A DNA stretch of 64,000 nt from Nymphaea colorata (lineage: Eukaryota > Streptophyta > Magnoliopsida > Nymphaeales > Nymphaeaceae): the NCBI RefSeq assembly GCF_008831285.2, contig NC_045140.1, positions 14,991,796 to 15,055,795 of the forward strand, in the 5' to 3' direction. A model generated the notes under the pieces. It saw nothing but the letters and a program-made list of their open reading frames with translations. It did not search any database and was not told the DNA's origin. The position numbers and the translations under genes were made by a program. Below are positions 48,701 through 56,453 of this stretch, in pieces. Numbering within the stretch: position 1 is the stretch's first letter; each line of letters begins with the position of its first letter.

Positions 48701-49920
48701 CTTCTTCCTTGTTATAGTTTGTGCACTCTGCTTTTATTTTCCTGGGAGAAGCACCACCTAGGAATAACCTTGCCTGAACATAACTGTGATTGCCAGGTTG
48801 GTCTTTGATACCAGGCAATACCATCAATGGACATTTTTGGTCATTCATTTTCTCAGTTCAATCAGTGTTTGCCTCGTCAATTCACCTTTTTGGCAGCACC
48901 TAGTTTCATTCTATTTTTAGATTACTTAAGAGGTTAAAAAGTGTTCTGTTGGCGTTTCTGTTTGTTATGATATCTGTCTATTTTTTGTGTTACCTCTGTA
49001 AGTTAAGTGTTCATTGAGAACTCTAGTTAGTTGGAACAGTTTAAGTTAATACAACTAATAGTAAGAAGTAATCTAATTTTTGTTGCTTTTGAGGTTAGGA
49101 TTTCTCTCCTGCTGTCTCAGAACCTAAATATCCCTAAAACGAAAAGGAAGTTAATTGATGCTATAACTGAAGGTTTTTGTCCAAAAAGTCTTACATGAGA
49201 TTACCACCGCTTGACTTTCAGGTGAAATGCACAAATCCACTTGTAAGCTACCCTTGCTTGAATATTTTAGCTAAGTATAGAAGGATGATGCCATGTAGTT
49301 GAGCAACCAACTGGTTGCTTGGCTTCATCTGAGAGTTTCACGGTTTAAATGTGGCAATCTTGGTGTATAGTCCTTTGATACTGCTGAAGTAAAAGATTTG
49401 CCTGTCTAAGAGTTGACGTGCATTTATTTTTACAAAGGTTGATTTCAACTACCACGGTACCATCTTATTCTGCTGATTGGAGCGGTTCCACTTGCCTCCC
49501 GTTGTCATCTTATGCTATCTTGAGTTCTAGAACCACAGGCAATGAAGCAAAGCGATTGTTTCATCTGTTACATTCCTTAGTTGTTTGACTTAGAGCCCTG
49601 GAAGGGCGTTAAACCTCTTGGAACATGAGACTTGGATCTCTAGCTTCCATCACGTCATTTGTTCGGACTTTTAGTTTAGGGGTTTGATTTTTATTGTCAT
49701 TTAGATAACGCTAACTGTTTTTCATACTTCACAATTTGTGGCTTCCTATGTAAACCCAGATATGGGAGCAGCAGTCCATGCTGCAAACTACTTCCAGGAA
49801 CTCTTGAATGGATTTCCATTTGAGGTTGGCGGTGATGATGACCAAATTGGAAACAGGGCTCATATTGATGATGATCACGAGTATGAGATATATGAGCAGG
49901 ACAGTGACGATGAACAATGA
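22479..49920 (+). CDS. GTF3C5: General transcription factor 3C subunit 5 (TFIIIC Tau95 subunit)
   Basis: TFIIIC binds A and B boxes of tRNA genes and recruits TFIIIB and Pol III; this subunit pairs with the Tau55 partner and contacts the A box. Proposed coding exons: 22479-22613, 24623-24983, 25825-25908, 26027-26114, 26478-26544, 27015-27057, 27298-27469, 27590-27688, 30913-30981, 32317-32455, 47436-47634, 48305-48465, 48595-48634, 49760-49920. All phases agree, giving 605 aa. The N-terminus (HYPGYPSS, then ELHFRPEDPYSHP) is the Tau95 dimerisation region; residues about 245-420 (RPIWPRRSL, LLRSAYYF, GYDPRKD, FRVFP, YELDDEYIQ) form the conserved HTH domain; TGWFSRNRFRRLRL follows; the tail is acidic with a run of 13 residues, 12 of them glutamate, in exon 12. 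All introns are GT-AG except intron 6. Intron 10 is 15 kb because of nested retrotransposons. A 69-nt cassette at 31642-31710 is left out of the model. Confidence 0.9.
22614..24622 (+). other. Intron 1 of the TFIIIC gene
   Basis: Two related short repeats lie here, near 23047-23222 and 24030-24122. Both contain GGAACAAAAGT(C/T)CCAC and a CCCGGG/CCCGG core followed by an inverted GTGGAACT or AGTTCCAC, which suggests small inverted-repeat elements. I could not fix their ends. A tandem microsatellite-containing duplication follows at 24318-24475. Confidence 0.5.
24318..24475. repeat. Tandem duplication of an 80-bp unit ending in (TA)n(GT)n
   Basis: The unit agccatcaaacaacatccaa followed by TTTCATATATAT and a GT run occurs twice in succession (from about 24318 and 24399). 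The copies differ at a few bases and in repeat length. Confidence 0.85.
25095..25463. mobile_element. hAT-like MITE, copy 1 of a local family
   Basis: Perfect 17-bp terminal inverted repeats, CTAAGTCACATGGGTAC at the left and its complement at the right, bound a 369-bp AT-rich body without coding capacity. Flanking octamers gctgagca and gcttggca match at six of eight positions, compatible with an old 8-bp target duplication. The body shares an inverted stretch (about 40 bp around aaatgaaagcaacatttaaa) with the copy at 46334-46671. It sits in intron 2 of the TFIIIC gene. Confidence 0.8.
25464..25735. repeat. GGCCC-rich dispersed repeat
   Basis: Both ends are rich in GGGCC/GGCCC words (ttgggccggccc at the left, ggcccgggtctggcccg at the right) around an AT-rich centre. 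This is the look of a non-autonomous DNA element, but terminal repeats are imperfect and no target duplication was found. It abuts the MITE at 25095-25463. Confidence 0.4.
27058..27297 (+). other. Probable U12-type AT-AC intron (intron 6 of the TFIIIC gene)
   Basis: Conserved protein sequence joins only if the intron runs from ATATCCTGAT to ...TTTACAC: exon 6 ends AAA G and exon 7 resumes AT ATC CCC, giving FDIKDIPGPIN. The 5' end matches the U12 AT-AC donor consensus ATATCCTT at seven of eight positions. A candidate branch site ttgttcaac ends about 13 nt before the acceptor, in the short-distance range of U12 introns. There is no suitable GT donor near the exon end or AG acceptor near the next exon. 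Splicing is inferred, not observed. Confidence 0.75.
27810..29115 (-). mobile_element. Non-autonomous LTR element with truncated left LTR
   Basis: The right LTR (28734-29115, TG...CA) is preceded by GCTCTGATACCA, the complement of an initiator-tRNA-Met primer site, so the element reads leftward. A minus-strand TATATATAAGG lies inside this LTR. The left copy (27810 to about 27939) matches only the first 130 bp of the LTR, so part of it and the polypurine tract are deleted. Target duplication TCTAA flanks the element at 27805-27809 and 29116-29120. The 0.8-kb internal part is GC-richer, with short minus-strand frames (a gag-like MKDQVQQTLMLT... stretch near 28590-28700) and no RT, integrase or protease, so it cannot move on its own. 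Confidence 0.8.
29127..29829. mobile_element. hAT-superfamily element with 8-bp target duplication
   Basis: The 703-bp block starts CAGTGTTGTATGATACG and ends TACAACATTG; the outer ten bases form an inverted repeat with one mismatch. It is flanked by a perfect 8-bp duplication AAGAGAAG (29119-29126 and 29830-29837). Subterminal regions are rich in GATACG/CGTATC words. A short frame near 29425-29500 encodes an acidic tail (E/D/N-rich), which could be the residue of a coding end, but no transposase domain is present. It lies immediately beside the LTR element in intron 8 of the TFIIIC gene. Confidence 0.85.
31642..31710 (+). other. Candidate cassette or poison exon in the TFIIIC gene
   Basis: A strong donor (TTTTT|gtaagt) follows an open stretch encoding FAYKAQFPDTKRPTD. 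If the acceptor is ctaag|ATTTGC, the exon is 69 nt, in phase with both neighbours and adds 23 residues. If the better acceptor cacag|GTAATA (31622) is used, the 89-nt exon brings an immediate in-frame TAA. Skipping it gives the length usual for this family between the YQ...EFRVP and FRVFP motifs. I therefore leave it out of the main model. Confidence 0.4.
32529..32790. repeat. Tandem duplication of a 130-bp intronic unit
   Basis: Two copies, about 32529-32659 and 32661-32790, share catttaaat-rich flanks, the phrase tatgtaaatacaggcacatg and the ending gtaagtgctctg. Each copy contains an acceptor-like acag followed about 50 nt later by a gtaagt donor-like site, so each is bounded like a small exon. 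The copia element 32840-43721 is inserted 50 bp beyond the second copy. Confidence 0.75.
32840..33198 (+). repeat. 5' LTR of the outer copia element (359 bp)
   Basis: It is 51 bp longer than its partner because the segment starting cagacccgatccacttcg is present twice in tandem (32894 and 32945). It also holds a perfect hairpin at 32880-32905: a 12-base arm GGATCGGGTCTG, TT, and its complement. Confidence 0.93.
33479..33921 (+). pseudogene. N-terminal gag fragment of the outer copia element
   Basis: ATG at 33479 begins a copia gag (NHSNYLTWKRQIVPFIKSH, then SEARFLQLRR), with the usual N-terminal LTR-copia layout. The frame runs into the foreign junction at 33922 and stops at 33934. Its continuation (KRGTRTVLEYLNEIKS) resumes at 39596, so only a few residues seem lost between them. 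Confidence 0.85.
33922..34144 (-). repeat. Inverted fragment of the outer element's LTR
   Basis: This 223-bp stretch is the reverse complement of LTR positions running from near its start (ctgtacgcatc) to the cttcttc region, without the terminal few bases of either end. It has the single-copy form of the 51-bp unit but shares the left LTR's variant base (cttC/cttG position). At its left edge the gag and inverted LTR share aagaaggca, suggesting a microhomology join. Confidence 0.88.
34532..38362 (-). CDS. Copia Gag-Pol polyprotein (inner element)
   Basis: A 1276-codon uninterrupted frame encodes, in order, the C-terminal part of Gag with a CCHC knuckle (C152-x2-C-x4-H-x4-C165), the aspartic protease (WIVDSGATDHMTG), the GAG-pre-integrase zinc motif (WHARLGH...CDACEFSK), the integrase core (HSDVWG, RSDNGGEY, QNGVAERKNR), reverse transcriptase (QLDVKNAFLHG, LLVYVDDIILTG) and RNase H (DVDWAGDPNDRRSTSGY, ARSSAEAEYKAMA, KHIEVDCHFIREKV). 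This order (integrase before RT) defines Ty1/copia. The Gag start is not in this frame: its first part lies in an overlapping frame at 38325-38642, so a short deletion or frameshift separates them. All pol motifs look intact. Confidence 0.93.
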   Translation of the reverse strand: MYGEQNNLARIYEIQMEISKLTMGDKPIQLYLGQLRSLYDELLQYRPATFDPDVYKHRFEEDKIFKVLAGLPDDYEAVRSQILMTSPLPTFNNVCQTIQREVARRKVMNVSSKISSEESLEKMACYVNNKKGDSKLLNDSNNGQRIRSRFKCNHCKKIGHTRDRCWELIGRPTKEKSSSKQSDLANFVTKEDLEKFFQKFSKTNLVSSQPVESEGKNHALISVSAASTWIVDSGATDHMTGNSFKITSLDKEQKQHVFTADGSPIAVEGVGRTTFLEKNIKSSVLYVPKISASLMSVSKLTKTHNCLAIFSSKEVIFQDRNSKKVIGRGRENGGLYMIDTCDASFLTYREKESEYQKWHARLGHVSDRSLKQLVPNLTIESRACDACEFSKSTRLPFQPNSERSSNFFSLVHSDVWGPAPEDSYAGFKYYVSFIDDKSRMTWIYFLKNKSEVPTLFEEFYNMVLTQYGSKIQKLRSDNGGEYVNDILKNFLKEKGIQPQYTCAGTPQQNGVAERKNRQLLNIGRSIMMHMNVPSRFWTDAIATACYLSNRTPNSSIDDKIPIEFLLGRTVSIQHLKVFGCKCYVHVQENFRNKFQKRATKCIFLGYSSRKRGYKCYDPISRKLLVARDVKFFEQEPYFGVSIQGEQVSNEDLQHSEQVQPLVDVFNNTSVVDHQSIESNPIDHREGSIMEEPEQIFLEINVSESTQSQGPELPIRRSTRNTRPPIKLSDYYTYLTAGKVHSIEKYVTFQTLSLPYQTYVLNTYSQTEPKTFDEANRDSRWREAMKEELTALHKNQTWDLVPLPEGKKLVGCKWVYKLKFKSDGTVERFKARLVGKGFMQTEGIDYNETFSPVAKMNTIRILLSVAANKRWELMQLDVKNAFLHGELHEEVYMEVPQGVPNPSGYVCKLKKALYGLKQSPRAWFSRLSDVLTQIGFKRSSADYTMFTYTRGLKIVILLVYVDDIILTGDDTEFMAQVKQLLNKQFEIKDLGVLRYFLGIEVAHSDKGIFICQRKYILDLLKETGYIGAKAADTPLELNCKLRKEDGDIVENIQGFQQLVGKLIYLTVTRPDIAYAVSLISQFMHKPRSTHVEAAHRVLRYLKGTPGKGILMKRDQQLEVIGYADVDWAGDPNDRRSTSGYCTFVGGNLVTWKSKKQTVVARSSAEAEYKAMAACTCELMWVKAVLKDMNIEIKKAMSLLCDNMAAIYIGANPVFHERTKHIEVDCHFIREKVQDGTITTPHVKSERQLADIFTKNLAKDKHLYISNKLGQIDICSPT
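38325..38642 (-). pseudogene. N-terminal gag frame of the inner copia element
   Basis: ATG at 38642 starts MEESNQSSNVKENP and continues through LNGKNYLSWAKAARLFL and PKYQEWESENDMIMSWLINSMEQ, typical of plant copia Gag. It then runs off frame (38325-38380) where the main Gag-Pol frame begins. The sequence gcagttcgaagtcagat at the break also occurs further downstream in gag (near 38110-38135), so a repeat-mediated deletion may have removed the intervening codons. Confidence 0.8.
39596..41404 (+). pseudogene. Gag C-terminus, protease and integrase of the outer copia (interrupted by TAA)
   Basis: The frame resumes after the inner insertion with KRGTRTVLEYLNEIKS, then a CCHC knuckle (CFYCNKKGHVKSECW), protease (WYVDSGAAAHVTG), an in-frame TAA at 40352-40354, then pre-integrase zinc residues (WHGRLAHC...CSSCHLCKSH) and an integrase core (YSDVWGHAP, FIDSYSRHTWIHF, CDGGGEF, TPQQNGIAERKHR). 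Frame is lost near 41371 (CYVHVDV then a shift), and the frame ends with a stop at 41404. Confidence 0.88.
41389..43419 (+). pseudogene. Reverse transcriptase-RNase H of the outer copia (frame-shifted from integrase)
   Basis: A 676-codon frame carries the end of the integrase region (CRFVGYAENYKGYRCYNP), reverse transcriptase (QLDVKNVFLHG, with V in place of the usual A; LLIYVDDIVITG) and RNase H (DADWAGDPDDRRSVSGF, ARSSTEAEYRAMAAG, KHIEIDQHFIRQKV). It is in a different frame from the upstream integrase, so a single polyprotein cannot be made. It ends 5 bp into the 3' LTR side of the polypurine tract. Confidence 0.9.
43414..43721 (+). repeat. 3' LTR of the outer copia element (308 bp)
   Basis: It starts TGTTAAGTCTG after the G-rich polypurine tract and ends TTCTCACA before CAAAC. 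It is the single-copy form without the 51-bp duplication and also contains the 12-bp hairpin (43454-43479). Confidence 0.93.
44888..45643. mobile_element. hAT-like element, copy 2 of the local family
   Basis: The element is 756 bp, with terminal repeats CTATGTCACACGGGTA and the complement of CTATGTGACACGGATA. It is flanked by the perfect 8-bp duplication ATGTGTAT (44880-44887 and 45644-45651). Both subterminal ends are rich in GGGTACGG or GTGTCGG words. The body is AT-rich on the left, with a more GC-rich right half. No transposase is seen. It sits in intron 10 of the TFIIIC gene. Confidence 0.87.
45652..45756. repeat. Direct repeat around a (TA)n tract
   Basis: The phrase atcagcatcacaaatat occurs on either side of a TA microsatellite (45684-45718), each followed by a ATATTTTC(G/A)AAAC stretch. 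This indicates a local tandem duplication. Confidence 0.8.
45775..46014 (+). other. Unexplained exon-like ORF with a membrane segment
   Basis: Between an acceptor-like atttatag (ending 45774) and TAG at 46012, 79 codons stay open. They encode a basic stretch (TPRRW), a strongly hydrophobic helix (VVILAILVASMIGVCLLLI) and a polar tail (LYPDRKIFTVVKALGENP). The layout resembles the anchor exon of a type II membrane protein. Base composition is higher in GC than its surroundings. A donor-like CTG|gtaggc lies at the end. It is in frame with nothing in the TFIIIC gene. It may be a captured gene fragment or relic. I do not recognise the family. Confidence 0.4.
46334..46671. mobile_element. hAT-like MITE, copy 3 of the local family
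   Basis: The 338-bp element has terminal repeats CTAAATCACATGGATAC and GTACCCATGTGACTTAG. It is flanked by the perfect 8-bp duplication TATGCAAT (46326-46333 and 46672-46679). Its body matches copy 1 (25095-25463) in reverse orientation. It is intronic in the TFIIIC gene. Confidence 0.9.
47990..48123. mobile_element. Short hAT-like element
   Basis: The 134-bp block starts CAGTGTTG and ends CAACACTG, a perfect 8-bp inverted repeat that matches the ends of the element at 29127-29829. The flanking octamers gtaaataa and gtatgcaa match at five positions. It lies in intron 11 of the TFIIIC gene. Confidence 0.6.
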
Positions 49921-51340
49921 AAACTAAATTTGGAAGATTTTCAGCCGATAGATATTACTGATTGGTAAGCAAATATTCCTTTTTATTGTTGTATTTCACG
50001 TTCCATGTGGTATTTCTGTTTTTCTATGCTTCCTCTGTCAAAACAATATGACTGTATCAAGCACCGTTGTTGTGGAGGTTTGGATTTTATGTATTTATCT
50101 AAATGTTTCTCGATACGGATACTGGATTTTAAATTGCCTTTTGGTACATCCTTGAAAATTTTAGTCCGTTGAGGGGTTACAGAGGGCTTGCATTTTTCGT
50201 CCAATTTTTTCATAATAAATGAGGTTCAGAAGCTGCAGTATGCTTAAGAATTCGGTTTTTGATTCAGACTGATTTTTATTAAATTGCTTTAAAGATTCAG
50301 GCTGTTTTAATTACACTGCTTTAAAGTTTAAAGTTTAAACGTTGTGTTTTCTGTGGGTTGTGTTGTGTGCTATATGGGTACAGGGGTGTTAATTTTGACA
50401 TCATTTACAGGTAGAAGAACAGCTGGTGACCAACGGTATCAAAGTGCAGACGCTGGATTGGGTCTCAGCCTTAGATTCAAACTCTGTCAATTTTGTCTTG
50501 AGTTTTGTATGGTCTCATCTTTGTAAAGCTTGGTGGCTGAGATGTACTTCTGTAAAAGGAAAAAACAAAACACACTATTACGTTAACCAGAGAACTCATT
50601 TAATATGAAAATGGCATTTTCATTTGCAAGGCAAACTCTAGCCATATCTTTGCGTGAGACCCCCAAGCTCTGTGACATTTGATTATCTCTTGTAAAAATG
50701 ATAATTTTATTGAATTGTCATTACGTCATTATTTTGAAAACCCACTTGAAAAAGTTAGTAATGGCCATGACGGTTTTCTTCTCTGGTATGCAGACGTGAA
50801 GGCAACGATAAAAGGCATTATTTTTGAATCTCAATCTGTTATGAAGAACAATGCAAGGGACGGAAATTCGTAGGCAAAAGGTATGAGGTTCAAGTGAAAA
50901 AGATCATTGTGAGGTAAACACGTCGTGCTCTCAAACATATGCAATTAGGCAATTAAAACAGAGAATGGTTGTTCAACATTATATTAGGGAATGATATGCA
51001 GTCAGCAAAACCCAGATAAGCCCTGCGCGTTACCATGCCATTAATTTCTAAGAAGAAAAAAACTGAATAGGCATTCCTCGAGTAAGTTTATGTATCGAAA
51101 TGTAATTACATAATAGCTGCATACTCGGAGCCATGGTCCTCTCCGCCCAGTTCTGAATGAGTAACATATCTGGTCTGGTCCCACAGGAATTCGCGGTGTT
51201 GGACATCGACCGCGGCTTGTAATTTGGCATATATTCGTCATGGAATAACGCAGCCGAAATAAGGAAAGGTACTTTCCTTCTTGGGCGGTGCACACGTTGC
51301 TGTGTTCAAGTATGTGATGGAACATCTCATGCGTTCTGAA
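49921..51340. other. Convergent 3' flanks of the TFIIIC and nuclease genes
   Basis: The TFIIIC stop is at 49918-49920 and the nuclease stop on the opposite strand is at 51348-51350. The 1.4 kb between them must carry both 3' UTRs and polyadenylation sites. AATAAA-like words occur (for example aataaatga near 50213), but I cannot assign sites. No further gene is visible. Confidence 0.5.
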
Positions 51341-51347
51341 TTGACGC

Positions 51348-54300
51348 CTATGGGTCGCCAAGATCCTGACCAGGGTTCAGCCGGCCGGGCGACCCATTGG
51401 TTGTGAATCTTTTCCACTGAAATGTCCTCAAACCATTTCCTGTTAATCCCAATGAACCTAGCTTGGATGAGTCTTCAGTTTCTCTGACGCCTATCTCCAA
51501 CGACCGAGTGCCTACCGCAGGTCCATCAATTGCTGTTGTGACACCCTCATAGGAAAGAAATTGGATGACTTCGTCGGTGCCATCATCTCTGCATGAAACC
51601 AGTGCGATCCCATCGGCAGGTCCGTTCTGCAAGCTGAGAGGGGCAGTGTAGATCAGGAATTCCGATCCCTCACTGGTTATGCTGAAAGCTTCACCTGTCA
51701 GTGGTATTGACTTGTACATCTTCCCATTAGCTCCATTGTAAAGCACCAGTTTCAGACGAGAAGCGTCGATCAGTGAGCTCACAACAACTTCAACAAACTG
51801 AATAACAGGGGGAAAAAAGGGTTAGATGGGAAAAACTTGATTAACAAGGCTGGCTGATCAACTTGTTTGACAGAAAATTGAACAAGGTAAGGTGCAGGAG
51901 AAGCATCAGATGGGCCGATAGAGAAGGACACACCAAATGTTGGTGAAGTTGGAAGTCTGACGGCAAAGGGGCTAAAGAGATGTGGCTGACTAGCACCATA
52001 ACCCACAATTCATTGGATTAAATGGTGATGTTGAAAAGCACCGGACCCACTAGAAAAGCAGAAGAATGTTGTAGTTCATCCTATGTTAGGACTAACCTCA
52101 TTCAGGTCTTTCCCTTTGTTTCTGTAATGGAATTCATTTATCCATCCTTTCGATGAGGAGACAATAACAGAGTTTGCCCTTGCAGGAGTCTTCCATATCA
52201 TATTAGCATATTCAGGATGATCAATGAAAGGATTCCTGTTATGCTGGTAAAGACTGCAAATTCTGTTATTCCGCAGCCGCTCGGATTTTGATGGAGGATC
52301 TGCTTCGTTCCATTTGAGTAGTGAAGAAAGAAGCCCCATTCTTGCACCATCTGTTGGAAATGGTATCAGGGGATCGGCGATTAAGGTACGTTTACACAAT
52401 AGAGCAAGATACAATTAATACATATATTGACGCTAAACAGTTCCATGTTTATTCTCAAAACAGAATGGACTGATGCTGCTTTCTTAGAGAATAACCTGAT
52501 TCTATATAGCTAGCGCTGAGGACCAAATTATAGCAGAATTCACTTCATTGAAATGATTGTTTGGACAATTCACTTGTCCATCTCATGATCTAGGTTTCTT
52601 TTAACTAAGAAACTCATTTACCGATGCTTGGTGAATCAGAAAGTTGAAGGGTCGGGCTGCCAATAGGTTGATGTAGTCCGTAACGTACTGCCATGTACAT
52701 TAGTGACCTTGCTATATCACCGCGGACCTGTATATCATGTAAAATTTTTTACTATGAGTAATGCCTGTTGCATCATCCATGACGCATGATGTAGTCAAAG
52801 TGACTGAAAATAGTTGTTCAGTCTTTTTTGCCGATAATAAACTTCAGGTCATTCAGTATGCATTTTTGTGACGCAACAGTGACAATTATATAGCATTTGG
52901 AAATACTTAAGGTCGACATCTCATTCTATCTGAGCTAAGAGTACACAACCGTTATGAAGGCCATCTGCATAGAAGTCCTCAGGAAAAATAAAACACATGG
53001 TTTCAGGAACATACTTGTCGAGGCATAAGATAATAATTTATAACCTGCACTGGTGGTGCCCATCTCTCTTTGTCTGCTTCTGTATCTGGAGCAGCCTCAC
53101 TATTTGCAGGTCTCAAACAGGAATTATCTTCATGCAAGCACTCCCCGTAGAACTTGTTTCCTCTTGATGAATTAACTGCGGAAACAACATTGAAGCTTGA
53201 CCGAACAGAAAGAGAAATGAAATTGGTTTTCTCTGCTATGCATTTTTAGACACGAATTATACAAGCAGGAAAAAGAAAAGACAAACAATCATCAATAAGA
53301 AAATTAGACAAGAATTAGAGGGTCGAATTCATGATAGAATCAAAGATTCATTGCGATCTCATAAACTATCTTACCTGCACCAACGAAGGAAACTACCTTG
53401 TTTTTTAATATAACTTATGAGGTGGGAACTGGGAAAGATAATAATTGTACTCCTAACAGAGTTAATGGAAAATATTTAGCGCAAAAATGATGAAAACAAC
53501 ACAGTTTGTCTTCCTACTAATAATTGTAAAGCTCCTATAAGAACATTTAATATGATCGTCATACCATTTACATCTGCAGGGCGTAAATTATGCAGATCAG
53601 TTAATGAAGGACCACGTGCTAAACCATAAGAACGAGGCCACAGGTGTTCTCCTGCAACAGGAAGCAAAGCAATAGTCTAACAAAATGAAGACGAATCGTA
53701 TCGACAAATGCATGAAAAAAATTTCAAGCTCAAACTTCAGTAATGACTAATCAAGCACAGGTTTTCACAAGGTGATGTAAGAACCACTGAATAGAAAAGA
53801 GCAGAAAAGAAAAGCAAAAGATCAGGGGGAATATTATACAAGGAGAAACACTGACTGTTCCATCCTTCAAGTTTTCCTGCCAAAGACTTTGGGACAGCTC
53901 TCAAGGAATAGATTTCAACTCTGGTGATGCAAAAGATAAGAAATATCAAAGAGTGAACGTATCGATCCAGCGTTTCTTATCTCCAACGGAAAATGTCGAG
54001 AAACACAAAAAAAGGACAGAGAAAGAACTGCCAATGACCAACGAGACAGCAGAGCGACATAAAGAAGGGTAATTGTACATGTCGGAGGACGCATCTGGGT
54101 TTTCCACATCAGCCGCATCAAGAATCTCGAGTGCATCCCAAACCTGTTTGAAACCCAATTCAGCATTTCATCCCGGTTCATGAAGAGGAATTCACACACT
54201 AGCAAATAGAAAAAAAGGGAGTTCAAGGAAGCTCCATTTCTTCCGCTTCTTCTCCATAAATTCATAAGAAACTGCAAGACCACATTTTGTAGAGTCGAAT

Positions 54301-54870
54301 TAGCACCTCTTTGTATGTTAGAGGATGATGGTCAGATATAAGAAGGTTCAGTTGCTCCATCATCTTAACGCCTTCTGCAAGCTCTACTTGTGAGTAGTAT
54401 CCAGAAACATCTTCACATGGGTATCGCGGCGGACGATGGGGAAGCTCATCAACAACGGCCCTCCCGGAGAACTCCTGACTGAAGAGAGCGAAGGCAATAA
54501 CTCCGGCACTCAACGTCCACCAGAGGAAGGAAGAACTCAACCTGGAAACAGATACCCATGAATCGAATATCACCTGCTCGATGCGACATTTAAAAAATTA
54601 ATTCGAGGGAAAACGGGGAGAAGTGATCCAAGGGTCCTTGGCGCACCTGAGACTAAAAGACGCCGAAATTGCTCTGATGGCAAGCCTGGGTGTCGAGTGT
54701 GCAAAGACAGCGAAGGTTTCGAAGCGACTGTTTCGATGACGGAGACGGTAGAGTTTGGATTCTTTCATATGACCGATTGAGGGTTGGGATTTGGCCTCTC
54801 GAGAAAGTCTTTCCTTCCTCCTGGAGACCGTCGGAACTGGGACGCTCAGTCCAGGGATGGAGGAGCACAT
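51348..54870 (-). CDS. Endonuclease I-family (His-Me finger) nuclease with lamin-tail-like C-terminus
   Basis: Nine exons (in transcription order): 54870-54647, 54541-54307, 54143-54079, 53920-53856, 53651-53565, 53175-53045, 52727-52622, 52350-52097, 51797-51348. All junctions are GT-AG and phases agree, giving 538 aa, or 504 aa from the in-frame ATG at 54768; which start is used is unclear. A hydrophobic helix (FLWWTLSAGVIAFALF) follows a basic N-terminus, suggesting organelle targeting or membrane anchoring. The catalytic region holds WNREHLWPRSYG (His-Me finger histidine), LTDLHNLRPADVN, VRGDIARSLMYMAVRY and NRNPFIDHPEYA, the signature of the EndA/Vvn-type endonuclease I family, which cleaves DNA and RNA non-specifically with a divalent metal. 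The last exon is beta-rich and resembles a lamin-tail domain (KLGSLGLTGNGL, GSPGRLNPGQ). Plant members are poorly studied. Confidence 0.9.
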
Positions 54871-56124
54871 CGCTGGGCAGCCAAAAAGACGCCAAGCGGA
54901 CCGCTCGTTTCCGGCGCCTCTTTATCTCTGCGATTGCGCTCCCCCGAACTCAGAAGGCAAAAACATTTCAGCGCTGTTCTTCGGCCACATTTTCGTTTAT
55001 ACCCTTTACCGCTCTTTACCAACGTATGAAAACGGGACGTTGGTATTTTGTCCATCAAACCGCAATGTTTACATAAAGAAAAATGCAATTATTCAATATT
55101 GTAACTAAAATTTGAGTCTGATTTCCAAGTATTATGGCAACAAACTCCGTCCTCAAAATGAAAAAAATAGAACTTCTTTTCCACCGTCTCTTCACATGAT
55201 AGTAGCGGGTGATAGAATGAAAATGCAAAATGTGAAACTGTTAATTTAAGTTTCAAGTTTTCTACCATTTCATTCTTGCTTCTTCTTTGTCTGCTTCTTT
55301 CTGAACTCTAGAAGCATAAATCTTAAGATGAAGATGATTATTGGAAATGTTAAATCAACCATGGCAGTAATTTCTGGTAAGAGAATCAACTGAAAAAGCA
55401 AGATGCTTCCGCAAGAAAGGAATGACATGTATAAAATATTGGTTGTTTTAAAAGTTTCGGCGTTATCATTACGAATGTCGTGTGATGGTACCAAAATGCA
55501 TGCATTTCTTGTATTTTAAACTATATCTTTAAGTGGATCTAAGATTGCCAGCTAAAGTCGGCAGTCACAAAAAACGATGTCAAGAATTCAAAACTCATAA
55601 CTCATTTCAGTTAGAAATTTAGTGGGGCGTTTAATAACAAGACACTGCATTGTCCTTTTTCGAAACACATTTTTTTGAACACTGCACTCCGAACAACACA
55701 GCATTATTTCCATAAGGTTCGGTGTGACTCCACCTTAGTTATCGGGAAATAATATATGTTAGACTTGTATTTTCTAACATTTATTGCCTTTTCTTTATTG
55801 TGTTTTCTAAAGAGGAGTTTTCTGCACTTCTCAATTTTAAAGAGTAATTTTATGAGTATCACGGGGATTTCCTTCCCCTTTTGGGGACATACAAAAAAAT
55901 TCATCGTTTTTCTTTCGCAAGATTCTGGTTACCAGAAAAACGACCGCTCAAAACGGTTCACCGAGTAATTGGATCACGATTCACGATGAAAGAGTGGGGC
56001 TCTCGCGATGGCACGAACGTGATTTTCTAAGGCACCGCGGACTATTGTTAATTTAGGCGTATAGACGTGGCATTTGCGTTAATTTTGCGTAAAAAGAAGA
56101 ACACCATCCCTCTTGCGCTCGTGG
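54871..56124. other. Intergenic region between divergent genes
   Basis: The nuclease gene reads left from 54870 and RRP1 reads right from 56454, so this 1.2 kb carries both promoters. AT-rich middle; no coding region. Apart from the telo-box noted separately I see no named motif. Confidence 0.5.
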
Positions 56125-56137
56125 AACCCTAACCCTA
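56125..56137 (+). promoter_or_regulatory. Double telo-box in the RRP1 promoter or leader
   Basis: AACCCTAACCCTA is two overlapping telo-box units. Telo-boxes are known in promoters of plant ribosomal protein and ribosome-biogenesis genes, which fits the downstream gene. The following 300 bp is a CT-rich leader (ctctctctctctttctctc) typical of such promoters. Confidence 0.65.
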
Positions 56138-56453
56138 GAAACCCACCGCCTCTCTCTCACACTCGCCGACTGTTCTCTCTCTCTCTTTCTCTCTCTCTTC
56201 GCCGGACGCTTCGCGCTTCGTCGGGATGGATTAGCTCCCTCCGTTCTTCCCGTCCCGCCGCCGCTAGCCGGGCTACCGCTCCTCCCTCCGCGTCTCCGCC
56301 GCCGTGTACTTCCCTTCGGTGCCCGCCTCTGACTCTCCCCCTGCCTGACCGCCTGACCTTTCCCTCCCTCCGCCTTCGAGCTCGCCCCTTCGGTGCCCGC
56401 CCGTGCCTCTGCCCCGTGCTGCCCGCTTGACTTTTTCTTCCTCCGCCGCCGCG

